A stretch of 60,728 nucleotides of DNA from Paenibacillus macquariensis (GTDB lineage Bacteria; Bacillota; Bacilli; Paenibacillales; Paenibacillaceae): the NCBI RefSeq assembly GCF_900156375.1, contig NZ_FTNK01000001.1:556314-617041 (forward strand), in the 5' to 3' direction. The notes beneath the pieces were generated by a model, which made no database searches, was not told where the DNA came from, and was given only the letters and a program-made list of their open reading frames with translations. A program made the position numbers and the translations under genes. Shown piece after piece: positions 10,339-18,228 of the stretch (position 1 is its first letter; the number at the start of each line of letters is the position of its first letter).

Positions 10339-10475
10339 AAGTTTTGTTGGCTATACAACTTGATATTTCTTCGTACAAAACTAACTTCGGAAGCAGATAC
10401 TTAAGTTTTGTTGGCTATACATCTTGATATTTCTTCGTACAAAACTAACTTCGAAAGCGGACACTTAAGTTTTGT
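10339..10475. repeat. Two 64-base tandem repeats plus a partial third, with hairpin arms
   Basis: Units start at 10341 and 10405 and the third is cut after AGTTTTGT at about 10475. The two full units differ at only a few positions. Each contains inverted arms (AGTTTTGT and ACAAAACT about 30 bases apart) followed by ACTTCGNAAGCNGA. The same tail motif, AACATCGTAAGCAT, follows short hairpins at 40270-40410. The repeats fill most of the space between the second permease gene and the binding-protein gene, so on the message they lie in the binding-protein leader. Confidence 0.85.
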
Positions 10476-10544
10476 CACCCTAATTAAACCGCTTTCACAA
10501 GTGAAACCCCCTAGTTATCTTCTTCCTTTAATTTCACTTCATCC

Positions 10545-11432
10545 CTACTCTTTCACCGCCCCCAGCATCATGCCCGAGATGAAGTACCTCTGAAGTATTG
10601 GATAAATCACAACAATCGGCAAAGTCGTAATGACAATCGTTGCTAATTGAACCCCTTTAGTCGTTGTTTCTATAATTGCTGATCCCCCAATATTTTGCAT
10701 GGATTGCGTTTGCGACTGTACGATAATTTCATACAATTTCATCTGTAGAGGGTAGAGGGCTTGGTCTGTGATATATAATTTAGTTGTCATGAAATCATTC
10801 CATTGCCCCACCCCGTTAAATAACGCGATTGTCGCCATAGCCGGCATGGAAAGAGGAATGAATATCTTTAGGAACACACGCCAATCACCTGCGCCATCTA
10901 TTTTAGCTGACTCTTCAAGTGAATCTGGTACATTCCTGAAGAAATTCATTAGAATAACAACATCATAAAAGCTGTATAGTGCCGGAATAATATAAACCCA
11001 AAAGCTATCTAATAGACCCATTGATTTGATTAATAAATAGGTCGGAATCATTCCACCGGAGAAAAACATGGTGATAACTCCCATTGAGATATATAGCTTA
11101 CGACCACGTATGTATTTCTTGCTCAAACCGTAACCAACCATTGCGCAGAAAAATACATGGGTAATCACTCCGATGAGGGTTTTGGAAATCGAGATAAAGA
11201 ATGACTGCCAAATGGTTTCATCCCGAAACACCGCTCGATAGTTTTCAAGTGAAAACTCCTTAGGCCAAAATATAAATCCGCCTTCCGCTAGTGCCTTACC
11301 TGAGCTTAAAGAAGAAATGATTACATTCCAAACAGGGACAATAATAATTACCATAAAGATAAACAGCATAATAATATTCAAGATATCAAAGACTCGACTA
11401 TCGATATCTTCTTTAGCCACCTTCCGATTCAC
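10545..11432 (-). CDS. ABC sugar permease, LplC/YtcP type
   Basis: A 295-residue inner-membrane permease with about six transmembrane helices. Its EAA loop reads EESAKIDGAGDWRVF near residue 180, where it would dock the shared ATPase. The start is GTG, with GGGGG about 8 bases upstream. It lies 15 bases downstream of the partner permease and is surely co-transcribed. No ATPase is encoded in the cluster; in Bacillota such systems usually borrow a common MsmK/MsmX-type ATPase. The ending ISGMMLGAVKE is typical of this branch. Confidence 0.93.
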   Translation of the reverse strand: MNRKVAKEDIDSRVFDILNIIMLFIFMVIIIVPVWNVIISSLSSGKALAEGGFIFWPKEFSLENYRAVFRDETIWQSFFISISKTLIGVITHVFFCAMVGYGLSKKYIRGRKLYISMGVITMFFSGGMIPTYLLIKSMGLLDSFWVYIIPALYSFYDVVILMNFFRNVPDSLEESAKIDGAGDWRVFLKIFIPLSMPAMATIALFNGVGQWNDFMTTKLYITDQALYPLQMKLYEIIVQSQTQSMQNIGGSAIIETTTKGVQLATIVITTLPIVVIYPILQRYFISGMMLGAVKE

Positions 11433-11447
11433 GGCAAATGCCCCCTT

Positions 11448-12437
11448 CTATAGTACTGATTGATTATCATTTAATTTACTGGACACTTTATTAGCAGTAA
11501 CCAGCAGAATGACAGAAACAATGGAAACACCTAAACCAACTGCGGTAGCATAAGAGAAGTCACCTTGCGTCATCCCCATACGATAGACATATGAATTTAT
11601 AACCTCTGCTTTGACACGGTTTTGAGAATTCATTAAGACCAAGGTTTGATCCAAATTCGAGCCCAATAAACCGCTTACAGTAAGAATTAAATTTAGACTG
11701 ATTATCGACTTCATGTTGGGAATTGTAATATTCCAAATTTGTCTAATCCGACTTGCGCCATCAATTTTAGCTGCTTCATAATAGGTAGGATCAATCTTCG
11801 ACATAATGGCTAGATATAAAATAGTTCCCCAGCCGACTTCTTTCCAAATATCAGATAACGTTGCGATCCACCAATACTTTCCTGCATCTAACAAAATATT
11901 TTGTGGTTTCGAGATCAATCCTATATTGAGCAGAAGCTCATTAAACAATCCTGTAGTCGAGAACCAAGTAATCAACATGCCTCCTAGAACGATCCACGAC
12001 AAGAAGTGAGGCAGATAAGAGACGGTTTGAACAAATTTCTTGAAGCGTCCTCCGTTTAATTCATAGATCATAATCGCTAAAATAATTGGAATAATAAATC
12101 CAATTCCTAATTTCAGAAAGCTAATCCCCAGCGTATTCACTACCGCATCCCAAAAATATTTGTCAGATAAAATAATCTTGAAATTATCCAATCCAACCCA
12201 TGGAGCGGAGTCTAGCGTATCAATTACAGTATAATTTTTAAAGGCAATCGACAATCCATAAATGGGAATAAAACAAAAGATAATCATAAAAATAATTCCC
12301 GGAATGACCATGGACTGAATCTCCCATTGTCTCTTATAATCAACTATGAACTCTTTGATCCTTTGCCTCATCGGTTTTTTTTCATTGAATTTTACTACCG
12401 GGGCCTCGGGTACCACTGCTGCTAATTTATTATCCAC
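11448..12437 (-). CDS. ABC sugar permease, LplB type
   Basis: A 329-residue membrane permease, first gene of the transporter unit. It has a cytoplasmic N-terminal tail of about 40 residues, about six helices, and the EAA loop YYEAAKIDGASRIRQI near residue 225. The start codon is GTG at 12437 with GGGGAG upstream. A palindromic operator (12467-12480) lies 30 bases before the start, which points to direct control by the neighbouring LacI-type regulator. It forms a heterodimeric channel with the product of the next gene. Confidence 0.93.
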   Translation of the reverse strand: MDNKLAAVVPEAPVVKFNEKKPMRQRIKEFIVDYKRQWEIQSMVIPGIIFMIIFCFIPIYGLSIAFKNYTVIDTLDSAPWVGLDNFKIILSDKYFWDAVVNTLGISFLKLGIGFIIPIILAIMIYELNGGRFKKFVQTVSYLPHFLSWIVLGGMLITWFSTTGLFNELLLNIGLISKPQNILLDAGKYWWIATLSDIWKEVGWGTILYLAIMSKIDPTYYEAAKIDGASRIRQIWNITIPNMKSIISLNLILTVSGLLGSNLDQTLVLMNSQNRVKAEVINSYVYRMGMTQGDFSYATAVGLGVSIVSVILLVTANKVSSKLNDNQSVL

Positions 12438-12466
12438 GATCTTTTTCTCCCCTCTTGCTCATAAAT

Positions 12467-12480
12467 TAAAAACGTTTTTA
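12467..12480. promoter_or_regulatory. LacI-family operator before the transporter genes
   Basis: A perfect 14-base palindrome TAAAAACGTTTTTA with the central CG usual for LacI-family operators. An identical 14-mer lies at 13612-13625 before the regulator gene itself. Two identical copies, each at the right gene, support a specific regulon. Confidence 0.8.
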
Positions 12481-12552
12481 TTTTTAATAAAAAATTGGCT
12501 ACTGTATTCATAGTATTAAAAAAAACATAGGATCATCTTCATTTATATCTCA

Positions 12553-13563
12553 TCAATCTGAATTGATCTTCACATGACTCGAACCTCGTACAACAAGTTC
12601 ACACGCTAATTTTTGAACAACACCTTGTTCTTTCTTTTGAATCAAACGAACCAGCTGATTAATCGCTAGAATACCCTGTTTAGCAATTTGGTTTCTCACA
12701 GTAGTTAATGGCGGTGTATAATACTGGGCGATATCTATATCGTCAAACCCCATAACGCTAATGTCGAGTGGAACTCCATAGCCAAGTGTTTTCAAAGCTT
12801 GAATACATCCAATTGCGCTCAAATCATTTCCCGCTAAAAAAGCATCAGGTACTTTATCAGGATGTAAGTGTAGAAAGGATTTCACGGCATTATAGGTGCT
12901 CTCTTCCTCAAAATAACCTTGCATAATATAATCTTCAATTACTGGAATCTGATACTGACGCAGTGCAGCTAGGTATCCCTCTTTGCGCTCCACACTATCA
13001 AACATCGTATCCACACCGGATATATAAGCAATTTTTTTGTGTCCCAAACTGATTAAATATTTAGTTGCCTCGTAGCCAGCCACAAAGGAATCAAATATCA
13101 CACTCCCCATGGTTTCATTGTGAAGGACCCTATCTAAAAAAACAGCCTTGATCTTTTCTTCCTCCATGGCACTAATGTCTTCTTCATCTATTCTCAGTTC
13201 TTCGTAAATAATTGCGCCATCAACACGTCGGCCTAAAATATTACTCATAATGACTTGTTTATCTTTTGTAATAAAAACATTTAATCCATAGCCTAAGCGA
13301 TCACACTCACGAGACATGGATTCAACCAGTTTATAAAAATATGGACCCGATACACTGGTAGTAAAAAAACCTAACATTTTAGTTTTCCCGGACCTTAACT
13401 GCTTACCGTTCAAATTAGGGACATAATTTAATTGTTTCGCAACCTTAAGTACATGTGACTTTGTCACTGGGTTCAATACATCTACATCATTTAATGCGTT
13501 GGAGACCGTAGAAATAGAGACTCCCGCCTCTCTTGCTACATCTTTGATCGTTATTTTCGCCAT
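12553..13563 (-). CDS. LacI-family transcription regulator of the GH30/ABC unit
   Basis: A 336-residue regulator. Residues 3-25 (ITIKDVAREAGVSISTVSNA) are the LacI helix-turn-helix and hinge entry; residues about 60-330 are a periplasmic-binding-protein-like sensor domain. AAAGGA precedes the ATG. It is transcribed in the same direction as the transporter genes, 115 bases ahead of them. Identical palindromes before it and before the permease imply autoregulation and control of the sugar operon. A CcpA-like site overlaps its leader. The inducer is probably the transported sugar or its GH30 product (inference). Confidence 0.93.
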   Translation of the reverse strand: MAKITIKDVAREAGVSISTVSNALNDVDVLNPVTKSHVLKVAKQLNYVPNLNGKQLRSGKTKMLGFFTTSVSGPYFYKLVESMSRECDRLGYGLNVFITKDKQVIMSNILGRRVDGAIIYEELRIDEEDISAMEEEKIKAVFLDRVLHNETMGSVIFDSFVAGYEATKYLISLGHKKIAYISGVDTMFDSVERKEGYLAALRQYQIPVIEDYIMQGYFEEESTYNAVKSFLHLHPDKVPDAFLAGNDLSAIGCIQALKTLGYGVPLDISVMGFDDIDIAQYYTPPLTTVRNQIAKQGILAINQLVRLIQKKEQGVVQKLACELVVRGSSHVKINSD

Positions 13564-13581
13564 ATTAGTAGTCCTTTGCTA

Positions 13582-13595
13582 TGAATGCGTTTTCA
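13582..13595. promoter_or_regulatory. Possible cre (CcpA) site before the lacI-type gene
   Basis: TGAATGCGTTTTCA matches the cre consensus TGWAANCGNTNWCA except at one position and lies within a near-perfect 16-base palindrome. It sits about 20 bases before the regulator start codon, where a bound CcpA would block transcription when preferred sugars are present. Confidence 0.5.
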
Positions 13596-13611
13596 TGAGT
13601 TAAAAATAACA

Positions 13612-13625
13612 TAAAAACGTTTTTA
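13612..13625. promoter_or_regulatory. LacI-family operator before the regulator gene
   Basis: TAAAAACGTTTTTA, a perfect palindrome identical to the one at 12467-12480. It lies about 50 bases upstream of the regulator ATG, next to the cre-like site, consistent with autoregulation. Confidence 0.78.
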
Positions 13626-13822
13626 ATACAATACTTTTTCCATCATTTTTTTACATATACTTTTTTATTGATACATCGACCTTTATCATGAACCCTTCAT
13701 AGGGTGCTGCTCAGTATGTTTTGGAAAGCACTGTTCTCATCAATTTAATTGTTTATTACATCACGTAATGACTTAGCTAATCATAAAGTGTGGGTAAATA
13801 CCTATCCGAAGGAGAAGATTTC

Positions 13823-14590
13823 ATGAACCAGCACACGTATGTCACTCTCCCAAATTATGTAAGTCGATCAGAGCACACCGTCAACAAAGAACTGATTATC
13901 GATCATGCAAGTGTAGATGTCACAGGGGATCGTATTCCGGATCAAGTATGGCTAACGGGGTATAAACAAGATAATAACAGTCCGTATATTACTGGCATAT
14001 CCATCGCAATCAAAGATGGTGCCACCTCCAACTTTTTTCGAATTACGCCTAACGAGAACTCCGGATATAACCCTCGTCTGTTTCTAGGAGACTTTACGGG
14101 GGATGGAACTGCAGATATATTAGTAACGATCGACAGTGGCGGATCTGGAGCCACTACGTTTGATTATTTGTATAGCTTTGTTCAAGGAAAACCACAACTA
14201 CTGTTCAGCTCAGACGTATACAACGACTATTGGAAGTATAACGTATCCTATTTAGATGGCTATCGATTACAATTAACCAACAGCAATACCGAACAAGTAT
14301 ATACACTGGACATCACTTCACGTGGCAAAGACTATTTGGACGGAATCTATAATCCTGATGGAACGTTGAAGTCCCCTATTGAGGGATGGGTAGACCCACT
14401 CAGCGGCCTATATCCGGTTGATTTCGAAGGCGATGGCGTTTATGAGTTAATGGCGTTCCAAGGCGTAAGCGGACTGTATCATGCGGACAGATTCGGATAT
14501 GTACAAAATGTTCTGAAATGGCAGAATAACGGGTGGTCGCTACTGAATCAGTGGTTTGCCATCTATGGCGCTCCTATTCATACATCATAA
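13823..14590 (+). CDS. VCBS/FG-GAP-like repeat protein of unknown role
   Basis: A 255-residue protein on the plus strand. AAGGAG lies about 8 bases before the ATG at 13823, so I prefer this to an in-frame ATG 33 bases upstream. It has three segments resembling VCBS/FG-GAP calcium-binding blades: DVTGDRIPDQVWLTG (about 32), GDFTGDGTADILVTIDSG (about 90) and VDFEGDGVYELMAFQG (about 200). There is no clear signal peptide or membrane helix, so it may be cytoplasmic or on the spore, or be exported by another route. It stands alone between the divergent sugar regulator and a convergent SulP gene, with which it shares a terminator. I do not recognise a specific function. Confidence 0.75.
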   Translation: MNQHTYVTLPNYVSRSEHTVNKELIIDHASVDVTGDRIPDQVWLTGYKQDNNSPYITGISIAIKDGATSNFFRITPNENSGYNPRLFLGDFTGDGTADILVTIDSGGSGATTFDYLYSFVQGKPQLLFSSDVYNDYWKYNVSYLDGYRLQLTNSNTEQVYTLDITSRGKDYLDGIYNPDGTLKSPIEGWVDPLSGLYPVDFEGDGVYELMAFQGVSGLYHADRFGYVQNVLKWQNNGWSLLNQWFAIYGAPIHTS

Positions 14591-14622
14591 GAAATCATCC
14601 ATCATAAATTCACCCATCATTT

Positions 14623-14661
14623 AAAAATGAGGAACCCGCATTCCCAAGGTCCCTCATTTTT
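14623..14661. terminator. Bidirectional terminator between convergent genes
   Basis: Arms AAAAATGAGGAACC and GGTCCCTCATTTTT give a stem with A-rich and T-rich flanks on both sides, so it can end the plus-strand VCBS-like gene and the minus-strand SulP gene. Confidence 0.85.
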
Positions 14662-14669
14662 ACTTTCTT

Positions 14670-16126
14670 TTAGTAGTCTAATTTTACGGGCAAGCCCATT
14701 TTATCTATAATAATCTGACTTTCCTTATTCAGACCCACGATTTCGACGTTCTTACCTAACTGCTCATACTTTGCAATTACTTTCAATATCGCTGCTACAG
14801 CTGATTGATCCCATATCTGCGAATGACTGAAATCAATCTTAATGTCGTTAGGATCACTAACATAGTTAAATAAACCGATAAAGTGCGTCGTCGTTCCGAA
14901 GAACATCTGACCTTTAACCTTATACTCTTTATGTCCGTCTTGTCCGATCCATTCTTCCGACCTGATCTTCCCCATATTCCAGGCGAAGAATACTGCACTC
15001 AACAACACACCTGCAATAACACCGCAAGAAAGATTATGTGTCCACACCACAATGATTACCGTTACGATCATGACCAAGGCGTCTGTACGAGGAATCCGAT
15101 TTAATTCTCTTATTGAATCCCAATTAAACGTACCTATACAAACCATGAACATCACCCCAACAAGCGCGGCCATTGGAATCTTTGTAACAATTGGTCCCAG
15201 AACAATGATAAGGAATAATAGAAATACACCCGATACTAACGTAGATAGGCGTTTTCTTCCACCTGATCTAACGTTTATGACAGATTGTCCAATCATGGCA
15301 CACCCCGCCATTCCTCCGAAGAATCCATTTACGACATTAGCAATACCCTGCCCTCTGACTTCTTTATTCTTATCGCTACCCGTATTGGTCATCTCATCTA
15401 AAACCGTTGCGGTTAATAGCGATTCAAGAATACCAACAATGGCTAATGAGAATGAGTAAGGCAAGATGATAAGTAAAGAATCGATTGAGAATAGTACTTG
15501 TGGAATGTGCAGAAACGGCAATGTACTCGTAATAGCCCCCATATCTCCTACTGTATTAATATTCAGCCCCATAGTAATCGAAATGATAGAAACTACAATA
15601 ATAGCAACCAATGCTGAAGGAATAGCATTGGTGAATAGTGGGAGGATATAAATAATAGCAAGCGTCAGAGCTACCATTGCATACATCACCCAGGATTGAC
15701 TTTGAATTGTGTCCATTGAGCTATAAACACAAGAATCGCTAACGCATTCACGAATCCATTCATTACAGAATGGGGTATGAAGCTAATTAATTGTCCTATT
15801 TTTAAGATCCCCATGACATATTGTATGATGCCCGTAAGTATCGTTGCAGCAAATAGATACTCAATACCATAGTCTTTGACCAAAGTCACCATAAGTAAAG
15901 CCATAGCGCCTGTGGCTGCCGAGATCATAGCAGGTCTTCCACCCACAATCGAAATAATAAGAGCCATACAGAACGAAGCATACAGACCTACCATCGGACT
16001 TACACCCGCAATAATTGAGAACGCAATTGATTCCGGAATCAGCGCCAAAGCAACCGTCATACCTGACAATATATCGCGTCGCGTATTGCCAAACCATGTA
16101 GATCTATTTAATTGTAAACTTTCCAA
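14670..16126 (-). pseudogene. SulP-family anion transporter split by a one-base frameshift
   Basis: Two adjacent frames together make one SulP (SLC26-type) permease. The upstream part, from a TTG at 16126 with GGGAGG 8 bases before it to the stop at 15686, gives the SulP entry ([20 protein letters not shown]) and the first helices. The downstream part continues with the remaining helices and a C-terminal STAS domain (IDFSHSQIWDQSA, about residues 405-485). Near 15701-15703 the reading ends in the wrong frame ([15 protein letters not shown]). Adding one A to the AAA run restores [16 protein letters not shown] and a 485-residue protein, the usual size. The gene is therefore either recently broken or carries a sequencing error in a short A-run. 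Intact relatives move sulfate, bicarbonate or similar anions with Na+ or H+. Confidence 0.85.
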
Positions 16127-16192
16127 ATTCGTGTCCTCCCAGATATATGGTAAAGGTATAGTATTTAACTTTTGTTCATATTTAGACAAATA

Positions 16193-16220
16193 AAAAAACC
16201 CTTGATGCACAAGGGTTTTT
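16193..16220 (-). terminator. Terminator of the CAT-tRNA transcript
   Basis: AAAAACCCTT and AAGGGTTTTT arms around GATGCAC, followed on the minus strand by a T-rich tract (TTTTTTTATTTG). It lies directly after the second tRNA and before the SulP gene. Confidence 0.85.
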
Positions 16221-16226
16221 AAGAAG

Positions 16227-16300
16227 TGGGCCCTGAGGGACTCGAACCCCCGACCAATCGGTTATGAGCCGACCGCTCTAACCAACTGAGCTAAGGGCCC
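16227..16300 (-). tRNA. tRNA with CAT anticodon, probably tRNA-Ile2 (lysidine type)
   Basis: A 74-base cloverleaf with acceptor GGGCCCT/AGGGCCC, D arm TAGCTCAGTTGGTTAGAGC, anticodon stem-loop TCGGCTCATAACCGA and T arm GGGTTCGAGTCCC. CCA is not encoded. It lacks the three G-C pairs plus mismatched first pair of an initiator. The body resembles Bacillus tRNA-Ile(CAT), where C34 becomes lysidine, more than elongator tRNA-Met, but the two cannot be fully separated by eye. Confidence 0.9.
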
Positions 16301-16339
16301 TAAATAATTATGTAAACCACATTTGAATAATGGCAGTTT

Positions 16340-16419
<80 letters not shown>

Positions 16420-16453
16420 TCAGTAAAATATTTTTTTAACAGCGACAAGATAT

Positions 16454-16483
16454 AATATACAACACTTACCGCCCTTGCGTCAA
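16454..16483 (-). promoter_or_regulatory. Sigma-A promoter of the tRNA pair
   Basis: TTGACG (16483-16478), an 18-base spacer and TATATT (16459-16454) on the minus strand, 35 bases before the initiator tRNA. It directly follows the stop codon of the 54-residue gene. Confidence 0.75.
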
Positions 16484-16493
16484 GCTTTTTTAT

Positions 16494-16658
16494 TCAAGGA
16501 ATAAATCGGACGCCATAACGACCTTTACGAGAACGGAAAATTTCTACTGAATGTGGGTCATGATATCCATAAATCCAACCATCTTGCTCCAGTCTTTTGG
16601 CAAGACAACCCGCTTGAAATTCACTTCTATAAAGTTTGCCAAAGTACACCCACTTCAT
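16494..16658 (-). CDS. Unrecognised small protein of 54 residues
   Basis: A short frame from ATG 16658 to TGA 16494 with AGAGGGA about 6 bases upstream. The product starts MKWVYFGKLYRSEF and ends GRYGVRFIP; it is basic and rich in aromatic and charged residues, with no signal peptide or membrane helix. Codon choice looks like that of neighbouring genes, and the frame fills the space between the pyrE terminator and the tRNA promoter. I do not recognise the family. Its size and Tyr/Trp/Arg content fit a small nucleic-acid- or protein-binding protein, which is only a guess. Confidence 0.65.
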   Translation of the reverse strand: MKWVYFGKLYRSEFQAGCLAKRLEQDGWIYGYHDPHSVEIFRSRKGRYGVRFIP

Positions 16659-16771
16659 TGCACTTCCCTCTCTTCCAGGAATCTATAGCTATAAATGATG
16701 ACGATGGTATTATTACCTACTTCATCTGGAAGCATACACCTTCTAGCTGTAAATGGACCCTACGAACAAAA

Positions 16772-16807
16772 AGAACTTGCACTCCTCATATGAGGAGTGC
16801 AAGTTCT
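16772..16807 (-). terminator. Terminator of the pyr operon
   Basis: A perfect 36-base palindrome (arms of 18 centred on CATATG) followed on the minus strand by TTTTTGTTC, placed 30 bases after the pyrE stop codon. Confidence 0.9.
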
Positions 16808-16836
16808 ACTGTCATGATTGTAATGAATAATGATAT

Positions 16837-17478
16837 TTATACTCCGAAAGCTGAAGGATCTTCTCTCCATGCCTTCAAAGACGCCATGTCGCTTGATTCA
16901 ATCTTACCTTGTTCAAGAGCCACTTCCATTAATGCGCCATAATTGGACAAGCTCTGAAGCGGAATACCAGCCTCTGCAAATGCATTAACTGCCTTGTCCA
17001 ACTGATAACTAAATATTGCAAGAACAGCTAAAGGTTGTCCTCCTGCTTCCTTAACAGCTAATGCAGCCTTCAGTGAACTTCCCCCAGTAGAGATCAAATC
17101 CTCAATGACAACAACTTTCTGACCAGGCTTAATCAGACCTTCGATCTGATTCTGCTTACCATGACCCTTAGCTTTGTCACGAATGTATGCCATAGGTAGA
17201 TTTAGCTTCTGCGCTACCCAAGCAGCATGTGGAATACCAGCTGTTGCAGTACCAGCAATGACCTCAGCATCTGGATAAGACTCACGAATAACAGCTGCGA
17301 ACGACTCAGCGATATATTCACGTACCTCAGGATACGACATCGTTAAGCGATTGTCACAGTAAATAGGTGACTTTATACCCGATGTCCATGTAAAAGGTTG
17401 TTTCGGACTTAAAGCTACCGCTTCAATTTGAAGCAAATAACTTGCAATTGCTCCTGGAATCTCTGTCAATTTACTCAA
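16837..17478 (-). CDS. pyrE: Orotate phosphoribosyltransferase
   Basis: A 213-residue type I phosphoribosyltransferase that joins orotate to PRPP to give OMP, the fifth step of UMP synthesis. The PRPP loop is visible as [18 protein letters not shown] (about 120-137), and the N-terminal substrate region has [16 protein letters not shown]. The start is TTG at 17478 with AGGAG upstream. It overlaps the end of pyrF by 8 bases, so translation is probably coupled. It is the last gene of the operon and is followed by a strong terminator. Confidence 0.97.
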   Translation of the reverse strand: MSKLTEIPGAIASYLLQIEAVALSPKQPFTWTSGIKSPIYCDNRLTMSYPEVREYIAESFAAVIRESYPDAEVIAGTATAGIPHAAWVAQKLNLPMAYIRDKAKGHGKQNQIEGLIKPGQKVVVIEDLISTGGSSLKAALAVKEAGGQPLAVLAIFSYQLDKAVNAFAEAGIPLQSLSNYGALMEVALEQGKIESSDMASLKAWREDPSAFGV

Positions 17479-18211
17479 CGTTCATCATCTCCTTGATAAT
17501 TTGTTCTGCCGCTTCACGAGGATTACTAGCCGCTGTAATCGGACGTCCTACGACAATGTAATGACTCCCCTGTTGAATTGCTTCTCCTGGGGTCAACACT
17601 CTAGATTGATCTCCGATATGACTGCCAGCCGGACGAATACCAGGCGTAACTGTTATAAAGTCTTTGCCACATGCCTTACCTATGGATGGTACCTCTTGTG
17701 CAGAGGCCACAACACCATCAAGACCAGCTGAAGCGGTTAGCTTCGCATATCTGACTACCGCGTCTTCAATGCTACCTTGCACACCAATCTGCTCATTCAA
17801 CACAGCCTGACTTGTACTAGTTAACTGTGTAACAGCAATGATAATAGGTTTCGTTAATGAAGTGTCGCTAGCTAATGCATTATTCATACCTTCATAGGCG
17901 GCCTGCATCATTTGTGTTCCACCTGCAGCATGAACATTAAACATATCCACACCCAGACGAGTGATACTCTCTGCGCCACCCTTAACGGTGTTCGGGATAT
18001 CATGCATTTTCAAATCTAGGAATACCGAGTAACCCTTAGCCTTTAAATCCCGCACAAAGTCCGGGCCTGCAGCATAAAAGAGCTGCATCCCGACCTTCAT
18101 ATAACAAGGTATCCCTTGTAATTGTTCCACTAAGGCGGATGCCTGAGTAGCATCTGGATAATCCAGTGCTACGATCAGACGACCTGCCATGTTCTTATAT
18201 TCTGTATTCAT
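17471..18211 (-). CDS. pyrF: Orotidine 5'-phosphate decarboxylase
   Basis: A 246-residue TIM-barrel enzyme that removes CO2 from OMP to form UMP. The catalytic block [14 protein letters not shown] (about 65-78) contains the Asp-Lys-Asp charge network; VTPGIRP near residue 190 is the phosphate-binding segment. GGAGG lies 9 bases before the ATG. It follows carB by 17 bases with no pyrK or pyrD between, unlike in B. subtilis. Confidence 0.97.
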   Translation of the reverse strand: MNTEYKNMAGRLIVALDYPDATQASALVEQLQGIPCYMKVGMQLFYAAGPDFVRDLKAKGYSVFLDLKMHDIPNTVKGGAESITRLGVDMFNVHAAGGTQMMQAAYEGMNNALASDTSLTKPIIIAVTQLTSTSQAVLNEQIGVQGSIEDAVVRYAKLTASAGLDGVVASAQEVPSIGKACGKDFITVTPGIRPAGSHIGDQSRVLTPGEAIQQGSHYIVVGRPITAASNPREAAEQIIKEMMNVE

Positions 18212-18228
18212 ATTCCCTAGCCTCCTAC

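Noticed and set aside
10339..10475. Tandem repeats considered as a CRISPR array
   Set aside because: Only two full units, continuous without spacers, and no cas genes nearby; the same holds for 40270-40412.
15686..15720. Programmed ribosomal frameshift in the SulP gene
   Set aside because: No slippery heptamer or stimulating structure is evident, and SulP genes are not known to use frameshifting.
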